Source: CAZOHG01 sp964579725
Lineage (GTDB): Bacteria > Zhuqueibacterota > JdFR-76 > BMS3Abin05
NCBI GenBank assembly: GCA_964579725.1
Contig: CAZOHG010000032.1
Span: forward strand, 1-41,013
DNA length: 41,013 bases
Direction: 5' to 3'
Part shown: positions 25,237 through 33,666 of the stretch, piece by piece
How the letters are laid out: every line of letters starts with the position of its first letter
Position numbering within the stretch: position 1 is the stretch's first letter
Notes under the pieces: model-generated
Seen by the model: the letters and a program-made list of their open reading frames with translations, nothing else
What the model was told of the DNA's origin: nothing
Databases searched by the model: none
Translations under genes and position numbers: made by a program

Positions 25237-26021
25237 AACGATTTTTTGTAGTGGCTCTTCTTTTTTCGGTGCTGGTAACCGGGGGATTCGCCCAGAAGCG
25301 TTCACCCCTCACCGGGAAACAAATCATGCAAAAGGTGTTGTCCCAGACCAATTGGAAGGACATGACGGGCGATTTGGTGATGACTCTAACCACAAGTCGG
25401 GGCGAAACCCGTGTGCGAAATATGAAATTTTATTCCAAAAAGAAAACCGAAAACGAAAGCATGATGTTGATTAAAATTATTTCACCTGCCGACGTACGCG
25501 GCACGGCTTTCCTGACCATTGAACATGAAAATCGGGACGACGACCGTTACCTTTACCTGCCTGCCCTGAGGCGCGTCAAAAAAATAACCGCCAGCGGGAA
25601 AGGCGGAAATTTTATGTCGTCCGATTTTACGTATTACGACATGGGCAAACCGAAATTAGCCGACTGGACTTACAAACGCCTTCCGGACGAAATAGTGAAC
25701 GGACATCCGTGCTATGTGGTGGAAGCGGTGGCTGCCTCCCCCAAAATTGCCAAAGAAACCGGGTACTCCAAAATCGTCCGTTGGATTCGCAAAGACACAT
25801 TCACCACGTTAAAGGCAATCTTCTACGATCGAGACGGAAAAAAATGGAAAGAGCTGACGGTGCCCGAGGTCAAGAAAATAAACGGCGTTTGGTTTTCCAC
25901 CGTCATGATCATGCACGACGATCAAATTAACCACACCAGTAAAATGGAATTTAAAAATTTAAAGATCAACACCGGCGTGCCGTCGCGGCTATTTACCACG
26001 CGCTATTTACAAAGGGGGTGA
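25233..26021 (+). CDS. Periplasmic outer-membrane lipoprotein-sorting-like protein (LolA-like fold)
   Basis: The 262-residue exported protein has a signal peptide (residues 1-20, ending GGFAQ). The mature part (SQTNWKDMTGDLVMTLTTSRGETRVRNMKFYSKK ... SPADVRGTAFLTIEH ... YLYLPALRRVKKITASGKGGNFMSSDFTYYDM) is characteristic of the LolA-like family annotated as outer membrane lipoprotein-sorting protein. This is an open beta-barrel that shields an acyl chain. Such genes are regularly paired with MMPL exporters. Its start overlaps the exporter stop, and GGAGG lies within the exporter's last codons. It probably carries the exported lipid-like cargo between membranes; that is inference from fold and context. 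Confidence 0.88.
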   Translation: MKRFFVVALLFSVLVTGGFAQKRSPLTGKQIMQKVLSQTNWKDMTGDLVMTLTTSRGETRVRNMKFYSKKKTENESMMLIKIISPADVRGTAFLTIEHENRDDDRYLYLPALRRVKKITASGKGGNFMSSDFTYYDMGKPKLADWTYKRLPDEIVNGHPCYVVEAVAASPKIAKETGYSKIVRWIRKDTFTTLKAIFYDRDGKKWKELTVPEVKKINGVWFSTVMIMHDDQINHTSKMEFKNLKINTGVPSRLFTTRYLQRG

Positions 26022-26025
26022 GGCC

Positions 26026-27309
26026 ATGCGCAAATTCATCGTTTTACTTGCTGTTTTTATCGGTGCGTCGAGCCTTTCCGGCGCACTGGCGCAGGTGCGA
26101 CTGGGTGGCTACCTGAAATTTTACCATCACAACAATACCGTTTCGCCGCATCGTATTGCCAAAACAGGCGTTCGGCTTCAAATGAATCTCCAAAAATCTT
26201 TTGGCGAGCGCGGGGAGTTATTTTCGTCTTTCGATTTTGACGCCAACGATCTGCGGCTTTACCAAAACGGCCTCAATCGGCGCGGTAGCGAATTGGACGT
26301 CTACCCGGTAGAAGCCTACGTCAGTCTCTATTTTTCCAACGTAGATGTACGACTGGGAAAGCAGTTTATTTTTTGGGGGAAAACCGACTGGATTAATCCC
26401 ACGGACAACCTGAACCCCTGGGATTACGCCAATATTTCCTCCGAAATTGAAGACTACCGGCTGCCCGTAACGGCCGTTAAAACCGATTGGTACCTGGGAC
26501 CCGTAACTTTGGAAGCCGACTGGCTGCCCGTTTTTCTTCCCGATCGCCTTCCTGTGAAAACCGGCCGGATTCGCCCGGGAGATGCCGCCCGGCACATTCC
26601 CGCCATTTACCAAGCCTCCCCTGTTCTCCCGGCGCCCACGCTCAAACATTCCCAGGCCGCTTTGCGCCTTTCCCACACCGTGTGGGGAATCGATTACTCT
26701 GTCAGTTATTACGCCGGTCTCAGTCACCAATTTAGCATGATCTCTCGCTTCGATCCCGTACAGAATCAAATCACCCTAACGCCTACTTACAAACCTTTAC
26801 ACGTAGTAGGGGGCGATTTTCAACGCATCTTCGGTTCCTGGGGAATAAAAGGGGAAGGAGCGTATTTCCGAACCGCTGATCCCAGGCGCCGTGACCCGGA
26901 AATTGAAAACCCGCATTTTAAATACGTTCTGGGAAGCGATTGGACGCCCGGCGACCGGGTGGCCTTGACTCTTCAATGGGTACAGGACATTCACGAAGCG
27001 GACGCCCCCAAACACACTCAAAACGGCAGCACCCAGATGGCAACCGCGAGCCATTCCCCCGATCGCGTAGCCTCGTCCGTTTCGACCGTTCTGCGTTGGA
27101 ATCCTTTTGATTACGTCACGTCGCAGGTCATCGGTGTGCTGAATTTAAAAGACAAAGATTCCTTTGTGTTAGGTTTTGTGAGTTACGAACTGGCTGACGC
27201 CCTTCACATAACGGCTGGCGGCCTTTTTTTCTCAGGCCCTGTCGATTCTCCCTTCGGCCAAATGGACAAAGAAGACAAGGTTTTTCTCGAGGTGAAGTAC
27301 AGCTATTAA
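26026..27309 (+). CDS. Outer-membrane beta-barrel protein, DUF1302-like
   Basis: This 427-residue protein has a signal peptide (residues 1-23, ending GALAQ) and alternating-residue strands throughout. The segment RLGKQFIFWGKTDWINPTDNLNPWDY (written in parts: GKQFIFWGKTD, INPTDNLNPWDY) closely resembles the signature of DUF1302-type barrels found with RND exporters and LolA-like or DUF1329 proteins. The C-terminus ends in an aromatic residue (KYSY), as expected for barrel assembly. It starts four bases after the LolA-like gene's stop, behind a GGGGGTGAGG ribosome site. It is the likely outer-membrane exit or receptor of the TetR-controlled system. No strong terminator follows; the next gene converges from the other strand. 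Confidence 0.8.
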   Translation: MRKFIVLLAVFIGASSLSGALAQVRLGGYLKFYHHNNTVSPHRIAKTGVRLQMNLQKSFGERGELFSSFDFDANDLRLYQNGLNRRGSELDVYPVEAYVSLYFSNVDVRLGKQFIFWGKTDWINPTDNLNPWDYANISSEIEDYRLPVTAVKTDWYLGPVTLEADWLPVFLPDRLPVKTGRIRPGDAARHIPAIYQASPVLPAPTLKHSQAALRLSHTVWGIDYSVSYYAGLSHQFSMISRFDPVQNQITLTPTYKPLHVVGGDFQRIFGSWGIKGEGAYFRTADPRRRDPEIENPHFKYVLGSDWTPGDRVALTLQWVQDIHEADAPKHTQNGSTQMATASHSPDRVASSVSTVLRWNPFDYVTSQVIGVLNLKDKDSFVLGFVSYELADALHITAGGLFFSGPVDSPFGQMDKEDKVFLEVKYSY

Positions 27310-27371
27310 AAATTTCAGGGGAAGGTTAAAAGCACACTCAGGGGGTACCTGCTCGACAAATGGAATCCGTT

Positions 27372-27385
27372 CTCCCAAAAGGGAG
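27372..27385. terminator. Weak hairpin between convergent genes
   Basis: CTCCC (27372-27376) and GGGAG (27381-27385) around AAAA form a 5-bp hairpin in the 108-base gap between the convergent barrel and signalling genes. No T-run follows on either strand. It is the only structure I see there and may not terminate. Confidence 0.2.
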
Positions 27386-27417
27386 GCTCTCGCCCGGCCG
27401 GATTGTTTCTCTCGCGC

Positions 27418-28839
27418 TTAACGGGAAGCAGGGCGAGGAAAATCGGCTATCCCCGGATGTTTTACAGGAACAGGCGTTCGGCTTTTTTTCAAGAGTTCCT
27501 CCACCGACTGAAAGCCTTCCGGAAAAGCGAAAAGGGCCAGAGAGGTTTTTAACCCAAGATTGAGGCGCTCTAAATAGCTTTCCAATTGGCCCCGTACCAT
27601 GAGCGCGGTGGAGTGGGGTGTGTCGGGCATGAGAATCCAAAGGCGGTTTGCCCCGCTCACTACAACCTGGTCGGCCGGGGAAATGACCTTTCCGACAACC
27701 AACAGAGCATTTCGCAACCGTCTTTTGGCGGCAACGGAGCCGTCCAACGCAATCAATTTTTCCAATTGGAGAAATTCCAAAATTAAAACGGAAAACGACG
27801 TCCCGGCCGCTTTGGAGCGTCTGAGTTCGTACCGAAGAAGAGGAACCAGAGCCTGTTCGGTTTCAAACGGAAGCTCGGAATCCGCGAGCGCCTGTTGTAG
27901 TTCCGAGGGCGGCGCTTCCGATTTCTCCAGGGGGTACGCCTCGCCCTGACGCAACACATAAGAGTAAACCACCACATTCTCGGCTTCCGATTCCTCAAAA
28001 TGTCTGCCGCAAGACAAACAGCGTCCGTAAAACTTCGGTTCCGAAAAAACGTGGTTGCATTGGACACATACCCATTCCTTTTGAGGGTAAGGCCTTTCCA
28101 GCGACGTCCCATTGACGGGCCGTGCCTTAATGGCCGGAGAAAGACAATGGGGACACACCTGACGAAAATTCACATTAATCGAATGGCATTGAGGACAGCG
28201 TTTGACCACGTCGAAAATAACGTGCTGAAGCCGTCCCTCCGCGGTTTCATTTTCCAAAAACTCCCGCTGTTCCTCGGGATCGGTCATGCCGAAAAGATCG
28301 GTAAGTTGGGGGTACGTGTACCCAAAAGGCGACGTTGAATCCGTTGCGGGGCGGAGAATCTCCGTTTCGCTAAAAAGCTCAGCTAAGGGATTTGGGGAGG
28401 GTGCTTCCTTTTCCGCCCGAAGAACAGCCAAAAGACTGTTGATTTTGGCCAGCAGGTACTCACGATTGTAGGGTTTGGTCAAATAATCGACTGCTCCGCA
28501 GGAAATCGCTTCAAGTCGGGTTTGGGAATCAATGACCTCGGTGAGCACAACAATCGGTTTTCCCGGCCATTTTTCTCGGAAACCCCGGCAAACGGCCAGA
28601 CCGTCTTCTCCCTTGAGATTGATTTCCAGAAGGATCAAATCCGGCGCCAGAAGCGACGCCTGTCTGAGCGCCTTCTGCCCCGAGAGGAAAAATACCGCGT
28701 CAAATCCGTGTTCGGTCAAGAGTTTATGGAGCAATTCCTGAGTGTGCCGATGCGGTTCCACCACGAGAATCCGAACCGAGCGGGCGGATTTTTCCTCTTG
28801 TTTGCCGTCCTTCTTTTTTGCTGTGCTTTCAGTCAACAC
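27418..28839 (-). CDS. Atypical receiver / double zinc-ribbon / degenerate GGDEF signalling protein
   Basis: This 473-residue protein begins with a receiver domain (residues 22-140). The usual phospho-accepting Asp is Glu (E72 in ILLEINLKG) and the acidic pair is reduced to EP (28-29), while T100 and K122 are kept. Two four-cysteine zinc ribbons follow (C215, C218, C229, C232 and C258, C261, C274, C277). The C-terminal ~140 residues have the layout of a diguanylate cyclase (FSVLILEFLQLEKL ... then RLWILMPDT), but the GGDEF signature is SGANR (395-399), so cyclase activity is unlikely. The start is GTG 28839, overlapping the kinase gene by 11 bases. It probably acts as a protein- or nucleic-acid-binding output switch rather than an enzyme. 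No known named family is recognised. Confidence 0.75.
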   Translation of the reverse strand: MLTESTAKKKDGKQEEKSARSVRILVVEPHRHTQELLHKLLTEHGFDAVFFLSGQKALRQASLLAPDLILLEINLKGEDGLAVCRGFREKWPGKPIVVLTEVIDSQTRLEAISCGAVDYLTKPYNREYLLAKINSLLAVLRAEKEAPSPNPLAELFSETEILRPATDSTSPFGYTYPQLTDLFGMTDPEEQREFLENETAEGRLQHVIFDVVKRCPQCHSINVNFRQVCPHCLSPAIKARPVNGTSLERPYPQKEWVCVQCNHVFSEPKFYGRCLSCGRHFEESEAENVVVYSYVLRQGEAYPLEKSEAPPSELQQALADSELPFETEQALVPLLRYELRRSKAAGTSFSVLILEFLQLEKLIALDGSVAAKRRLRNALLVVGKVISPADQVVVSGANRLWILMPDTPHSTALMVRGQLESYLERLNLGLKTSLALFAFPEGFQSVEELLKKSRTPVPVKHPGIADFPRPASR

Positions 28840-29980
28840 CGCTCATTTCAGAATGTTTGGAGTGATTTACCACCCGCGAATCACGTTTTGCATCGGAGGT
28901 GCGGCCTTTCAGCAACGGAAGTCTGAAAATTACGCGGAACCATTTTTCAAATTCGCTTTCTGCCCAAATTTTTCCACCGTGTTTTTCCACAATAAATTTC
29001 GCATTGTAAAGGCCCAATCCCGAGCCTTTTCCGACCTTTGTGTCCAGAGAATCCAACTGGGCAAACTTGTCAAACACCTTTTGCACCTCTCCTTCTTCCA
29101 CCCCACGCCCCGTATTGGTAATTTTCACTTCAAATTCCTCTCCCAATCGAGACAACTCGATATGAATTTCGCCCCCTTCCTTTCCGTATTTCACGGCATT
29201 GGACAAAATATTGACCAACACAATTTTTATGAGCTTTTCGTCGGCAAAAAGCCAGAACCCCTCTTCGGCACTGTCCACCCAGACCGTCATTTTTTTCTGA
29301 CTGAACTGCTCATTCATTTCCTCCAACGTGGGGTTCAGAATAGCGGAGACAAATTCCAACGGGCGCTTTTCCATTTTCATTTCGCCCTGTTCAATTTTGG
29401 AGAGATCCAAATAATTTCGAATCATGTCAATCAAATTCTTACTGGAGCGAATAATAATTTGAATCGATTTGCGCTGTTCGTCGTTTAAACTGCCCAACAA
29501 TCCTTCATCCAGAAGCTCGGCAAAGCCCAAAATGGAAATCAAAGGACTCCGCAGTTCGTGCGAAACAAATCCAAGCATGTTTAGATACTGTTCGTTCAGG
29601 CTTTTTAGCTCCGCGTTGGATTTCTTCAATTCTTGCGTGTTTTGTAAAAGCTGGTGATTCTTTTCTTCCAACGCTTTGAAAAGCTCACTATTTTCTTTGA
29701 GCAGAACAGCGTGGGTGGAAAACATAATCAGAGAACGCAACTTTTCACGATCAAAATCGGAGAAGGCCTCGTCGGTGGGATGAGCCAAATCCTTTCCGGG
29801 AATTTCATCTAACCGTTTGATGTACTCCAGGAGCATGCGATCCAACAGACTGTTCAGATTGGGTGTTCGCTTAATGAGTTCCGTACTCACGTTGTAATTG
29901 CGGGAAAGCTCCTCGATTTTCAGCTCGGGGTCCGCGTATTTTTTGCGCCACCCCTGCATTTTTTCTTCGAATTGTTCCAT
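28829..29980 (-). CDS. Cytoplasmic sensor histidine kinase
   Basis: This 383-residue protein has no membrane segment. A novel N-terminal region (1-95) is followed by a coiled coil (about 95-135). Next comes a HisKA dimerisation domain with the phospho-accepting H141 in FVSHELRSPL, then a HATPase domain with N-box NILSNAVKYG, G2 motif GSGLGL and F-box KVFDKFAQ. The G1 box reads NTGRGV, with Asn where Asp is commoner; active kinases with NTG are known. The last ~25 residues are a polar tail. It overlaps the atypical receiver gene by 11 bases and follows the single-receiver gene by about 33 bases, so it is part of one signalling operon. The stimulus is unknown. Confidence 0.9.
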   Translation of the reverse strand: MEQFEEKMQGWRKKYADPELKIEELSRNYNVSTELIKRTPNLNSLLDRMLLEYIKRLDEIPGKDLAHPTDEAFSDFDREKLRSLIMFSTHAVLLKENSELFKALEEKNHQLLQNTQELKKSNAELKSLNEQYLNMLGFVSHELRSPLISILGFAELLDEGLLGSLNDEQRKSIQIIIRSSKNLIDMIRNYLDLSKIEQGEMKMEKRPLEFVSAILNPTLEEMNEQFSQKKMTVWVDSAEEGFWLFADEKLIKIVLVNILSNAVKYGKEGGEIHIELSRLGEEFEVKITNTGRGVEEGEVQKVFDKFAQLDSLDTKVGKGSGLGLYNAKFIVEKHGGKIWAESEFEKWFRVIFRLPLLKGRTSDAKRDSRVVNHSKHSEMSGVD

Positions 29981-30013
29981 TTATCTTGATCTCCCTTTAA
30001 AAACCGTCCTCTC

Positions 30014-30475
30014 TTAGTCCGAAAAGAGGGCTGTTATCCGATCCAACAGGTCCATTGGACTAAAAGGTTTATAAAAAATGGCGTCCGGGTAAATACGGGT
30101 GTCGTCGCCCAAATCCATTTGAACTGCCGTGAGCAGAAAAATGGGAATATGTCGCGTGGCGGCATTTTGTTTGAGTTTCGCTGTCAGGGAAATCCCGTCC
30201 AATTGTCCCGGCATTTTGACGTCCAAAATCAGCAAATCGGGAGGGTCCTTCTGAACCATTCGGTAGGCTTCGTCACCGGTAGCCGCTTCAACGACTTGAA
30301 AATTGTCAATCATAAGGGTTTCGCGCACCAAATCCCGAATTTCTTTTTCATCGTCCACAATCAAAATTTTCCGTGCCGGTGACAGGGAAAAATCCACTCC
30401 CGCCAAATCCAGCCAGGCCTCTTCTTGAAATTCCTTTTCTCCCGAGGTTTGCATTTTTTCCGAAGGCATTTCCAT
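30014..30475 (-). CDS. Stand-alone response-regulator receiver protein
   Basis: This 153-residue protein is a CheY-like receiver with a ~35-residue N-terminal extension and no output domain. All active-site residues are present: acidic pair D41-D42, phospho-acceptor D85 (LLILDVKMPG), T116 and K136 (FYKPFSP). The ATG at 30475 lies eight bases after the stop of the upstream kinase gene, with GAAAGG in front. A TTG at 30523 would extend it into that kinase gene and is less likely. It could be phosphorylated by the kinase at 28829-29980 and signal by protein contact. Whether it targets the pilus motor or the atypical receiver protein is open. Confidence 0.88.
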   Translation of the reverse strand: MEMPSEKMQTSGEKEFQEEAWLDLAGVDFSLSPARKILIVDDEKEIRDLVRETLMIDNFQVVEAATGDEAYRMVQKDPPDLLILDVKMPGQLDGISLTAKLKQNAATRHIPIFLLTAVQMDLGDDTRIYPDAIFYKPFSPMDLLDRITALFSD

Positions 30476-30482
30476 AGCTCGT

Positions 30483-31673
30483 TTACCTTTCTTCCACATT
30501 TTTTCGGGGCAATTCAATGACAATTGAAAAGGGATTGCCCTCCGGGATCGTCAAGTGTCCGCCGTGCCATTGCACAATATCGTTGGCCAGCGGGAACCCC
30601 AATTCCAGGCCGTCCACGCCGCGCGTCACCTGAGCATCCATATTGTAAAAATCGTTCAGGAGAAGTTCCACTTCCTCGCGGGAAAGGGTAATTTCGGGGC
30701 TTTCAAACACAACGGCAATTTTCTCGGCGTCTCCCTGCAACAAAACCGTCACCCCCCCTTCCGGCAGGGTGTACACAATAATATTTTTCAAAATACTTTC
30801 AAATGATTTGGCCAACAATTCCGGCTCGCCGAAAACAGTCAGATTTTCCGCCGGCTGCCGAAAATCAACGTGCACGTTCATGGCTTCTTGCTCCAGGGCC
30901 ACGCGTTCCACGGCACTCTTAATCAGTTCGGCCACCGGTACTTCCCGCTTTCGGATTTGGGTTTCGTCCTTTTTGAGTGTGGACATGTCCAGCATTTCTT
31001 CCACCACGGCCCGTAAATTTTCACCCGAATCCATGAGAAACTGAAAATGCTTTTGTTCCTCTGAATTCATGCGATCGCGCAGGTTCTCGTAAATCAAATT
31101 CAAAAAGCCCAAAAGGCCGTGCAAGGGCGTGCGAATTTCATGGGAGGCAAACGTAATAAACCGGCTTTTAATCCGGTCAAAGCGCATTTTTTCCGTCACA
31201 TCTTGAAACAACAAAACATAGCCTTTTCTTTCTCCGTGCCGCCCGGTCATGCGCGAGACGCTAACTTCAAAAAATAGCTCCTGATCGTCCGCAGGTTGAA
31301 AATCCAGGCTAACGAAATTGCGGTCCTGGAGACGCATTTGTTTGAGTTTCTGAAAAAGCTCGGGGCCCTGAAGAACTTTCTTCAAGGGCAGGCCGCGAAT
31401 ATCGTCAAAAGCAACATCAAACATGCGCTCAAAGGTTTTGTTGATGTCAAGAATCTGAAACTCCTCGTTCACAGCGACCATTCCGTCGGACATGCAGTCC
31501 ACAATTGTCCGTAATTTATTGTGTAAAAGTTCCAGCATTTCCCGGCGCGCTTTTTCCGCGCGGTACACCCGGGCAAAATCGCGGCTGTACAACAACATTT
31601 GTTTTTGGGAAAGTTCCCAACGGCTTCTTAGCTGCTCCACTTCCGACAAATTTTTCTCTCGCGCATCGTGCAT
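30483..31673 (-). CDS. PAS-domain histidine kinase with decayed ATP-binding domain
   Basis: The 396-residue soluble protein has an N-terminal coiled coil (about 1-50) and a PAS domain (about 52-160: IVDCMSDGMVAVNEEFQILDINKTFERMF ... VLLFQDVTE, quoted in parts). An intact HisKA domain follows with H178 in FASHEIRTPL. The HATPase part keeps an N-box-like Asn (LKNIIVYT), but the G1 DxGxG segment is ESPEITL and G2 is GLELGF. It is therefore doubtful that it binds ATP normally. It may be a phosphorylation substrate, phosphatase or scaffold rather than an autokinase. ATG 31673 has GGA seven bases upstream. It begins 44 bases past the secretin stop on the same strand. Confidence 0.82.
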   Translation of the reverse strand: MHDAREKNLSEVEQLRSRWELSQKQMLLYSRDFARVYRAEKARREMLELLHNKLRTIVDCMSDGMVAVNEEFQILDINKTFERMFDVAFDDIRGLPLKKVLQGPELFQKLKQMRLQDRNFVSLDFQPADDQELFFEVSVSRMTGRHGERKGYVLLFQDVTEKMRFDRIKSRFITFASHEIRTPLHGLLGFLNLIYENLRDRMNSEEQKHFQFLMDSGENLRAVVEEMLDMSTLKKDETQIRKREVPVAELIKSAVERVALEQEAMNVHVDFRQPAENLTVFGEPELLAKSFESILKNIIVYTLPEGGVTVLLQGDAEKIAVVFESPEITLSREEVELLLNDFYNMDAQVTRGVDGLELGFPLANDIVQWHGGHLTIPEGNPFSIVIELPRKNVEER

Positions 31674-31717
31674 TGATTTATCCGGTGTTTTTCTTGAATC
31701 GCTTCCTGTGGTTTTTG

Positions 31718-33064
31718 CTATTTAAAAAGATTCCAGCTTTGACCGACGTGCAGCCGCTCGTGAATATGAGCCTTCGCCTTGCCCATCTTGTGTACGTAAT
31801 TTCGATTCAAAATGTGAGGGGTAATAAACACAATCAATTCTCGGCTTTCGTTTCTATTTTCCTCTTTTGAAAACAAATATTTTAGCAGAAAAAGGCGCTG
31901 TAAAAAGGGAATTCCGTCTTCGCTGTTTCGCTTGTTTTCTTTCATGAGTCCACCGATGACCACAGTTTCACCGTCTTTTACCTCCACCCGTGTTTGGGCT
32001 TCCTGGGTTGAAATACGCGGCACCCCTTGAACCGATTGGTCTGTCACCTCGCTGACCTCTGGCTTCACGTCCATGACTATTGTATTATCGGCAAGATTGA
32101 CGATTGGCGTTACCGCTAATTTTATTCCGACGTCTACAAATTCAACCTGAGCAACCAGAGCCCCGCCCATGGTTTCGGACGATTGTTTGGTGTACGGCAC
32201 GCGCTCGCCAATCAAAATGTGCGCCTGTCGGCCACTCATGGTCACAATCCGCGGGCTGGAAAGCAACCGTCCGTGAGCGCGATTTTCAAGGGCGGCAATA
32301 AGAGCGGTCACGTCCCCATGTTTCAGGCTACCGTAGTTCAGCAACACCTTTAGCGGGTCCAGATGAAAAGGGGACGACGCTTGCAGTGTTTGGCCGTTTT
32401 TCTGCCACTTTCCGAAGAATTCCATTCCCAGATTGCGGATGTCGGAAGAATTGATCTCAATCATTTCCGCTTGAATTTGAACTTGAGGAACGGGAACGTC
32501 CAATTGGCGAATGGTATTTTCAATCTCTTTCACGCTTCCCCAGGCGGCCCGGATAATCAAATCGTTGGTTCGGGGATCGGCGATGATTTTCGCCTCGTCC
32601 GATTTGGAAAGCAGCGGTTGTAACTCCGTTGCCCGTGCATTTTGAAGGTGAATGACGCGCGTAATAGGGTCGGAATCGCTTAAAACCTGGACAAGATCGC
32701 CGTGAATAATGTAACCGAATCCCGTTCCGGTGAGAATAAAATCGAGTGCCTGGGCAATATTGGCATTTTTCAAATTGACGGTTACGCGCCCAGTGACCGG
32801 GTGGCGCAGTAAAAGGGTTTTGCCATATTCCTGCACCACAGCTTGCAGCACCTGTTCCAAAGGGGCATCCCGAAACACTACATTCAACGTCGTTGAGGAA
32901 TCGGATTGTACCGCCGGTTGAACCCGCTCGGACACGGGGCGTTCCTTTTCCGGGCCATTTCCCCAAAACCAGGGATTGTCCGTCGGCTGTACGGCACGGC
33001 GCGACGTGCCGGCGCACCCTGTCAAGAAAAGCAAAAGCACAATGGTGACGATCGGTACTTTCAT
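31718..33064 (-). CDS. pilQ: Secretin lipoprotein (PilQ/GspD family)
   Basis: The 448-residue product forms the outer-membrane gate for a pilus or type II secretion machine. It has a lipoprotein signal (LLLFLTGC, Cys about 17). An STN/secretin N-terminal region follows (LNVVFRDAPLEQVLQAVV ... VNLKNANIAQALDFIL), then one N1-like repeat (VIHLQNARATELQPLL ... IADPRTNDLII). The secretin core holds LLSSPRIVTMSG, GERVPYTK and GVPRISTQEAQTRVEVKDGETVVIGGL, ending in ELIVFITPHIL. It is shorter than classical PilQ because it lacks AMIN domains. ATG 33064 has GGAGAGGG directly upstream. A longer open frame to 33307 overlaps the PilP-like gene and is rejected. It lies 11 bases after that gene. Confidence 0.9.
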   Translation of the reverse strand: MKVPIVTIVLLLFLTGCAGTSRRAVQPTDNPWFWGNGPEKERPVSERVQPAVQSDSSTTLNVVFRDAPLEQVLQAVVQEYGKTLLLRHPVTGRVTVNLKNANIAQALDFILTGTGFGYIIHGDLVQVLSDSDPITRVIHLQNARATELQPLLSKSDEAKIIADPRTNDLIIRAAWGSVKEIENTIRQLDVPVPQVQIQAEMIEINSSDIRNLGMEFFGKWQKNGQTLQASSPFHLDPLKVLLNYGSLKHGDVTALIAALENRAHGRLLSSPRIVTMSGRQAHILIGERVPYTKQSSETMGGALVAQVEFVDVGIKLAVTPIVNLADNTIVMDVKPEVSEVTDQSVQGVPRISTQEAQTRVEVKDGETVVIGGLMKENKRNSEDGIPFLQRLFLLKYLFSKEENRNESRELIVFITPHILNRNYVHKMGKAKAHIHERLHVGQSWNLFK

Positions 33065-33075
33065 GTCCCTCTCCG

Positions 33076-33564
33076 TTAGAAATGCAAATAAATATCCCGT
33101 TTTAGACTGGTCAGAACCACCAAGTTGTCCGTGATTAATTTTACCCGAAAGGCAGAACCGACACGATCCCCGATTCGGACCACTTTTCCGTTCACAATCG
33201 CTTTTCGGGATCGTCCTTTGGCAATAATTCCTTCCAACCTGAAAGTGGGTTTGGACTCCCGATGCCTCATAAAAAACACCGGTTTTGGCGTGACTGAGAC
33301 CGGCCAAAAGGGGTCTCGAGCCGGGAGATTCAGGTGCTGGCGATTCGAATCGGACAAAAGCGGCTGGATTTTTTCAAGCCGTACCTCTGACAATTTGGAA
33401 TCCGAGCTGTTCAAAAATTCCAAATCCGTTTTTGTGGAAACCGCTTTTCGCACAGGTTTTGAAATCTCCGACAGCGTCCTGTGGCGTTTCACGGCGCTAA
33501 ACGTGAAGACGAGAAGAAGAATCGCCATTAAAATAGCGTACATTTTCAATTTTTTCTTAGGCAT
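33076..33564 (-). CDS. PilP/GspC-like inner-membrane periplasmic connector
   Basis: This 162-residue protein has one N-terminal membrane helix (about 8-25), a linker, and a C-terminal small beta domain. The segment FRLEGIIAKGRSRKAIVNGKVVRIGDRVG (quoted for its key parts GII, KAIVNGK and VRIGD) matches the HR-domain pattern of GspC and the C-domain of PilP, which contact the secretin. The gene order PilM-N, PilO, this gene, secretin is the standard pilMNOPQ order. There is no lipobox, so it resembles GspC more than lipoprotein PilP. It starts 102 bases after the PilO gene. Confidence 0.75.
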   Translation of the reverse strand: MPKKKLKMYAILMAILLLVFTFSAVKRHRTLSEISKPVRKAVSTKTDLEFLNSSDSKLSEVRLEKIQPLLSDSNRQHLNLPARDPFWPVSVTPKPVFFMRHRESKPTFRLEGIIAKGRSRKAIVNGKVVRIGDRVGSAFRVKLITDNLVVLTSLKRDIYLHF

Positions 33565-33666
33565 CTTCCAATCCGTTTCTTCCAGAATCTCCGTTCACCA
33601 AATAGACGCTTCTTTCGCGCCGATTCATCCCCGGCCCGGCTGCCTCTTCGCCCCTTGGTTTTTTTC

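Noticed and set aside
33065..33307. N-terminal extension of the secretin gene
   Set aside because: It overlaps the PilP/GspC-like gene in another frame; ATG 33064 has a strong ribosome site and a lipobox signal.
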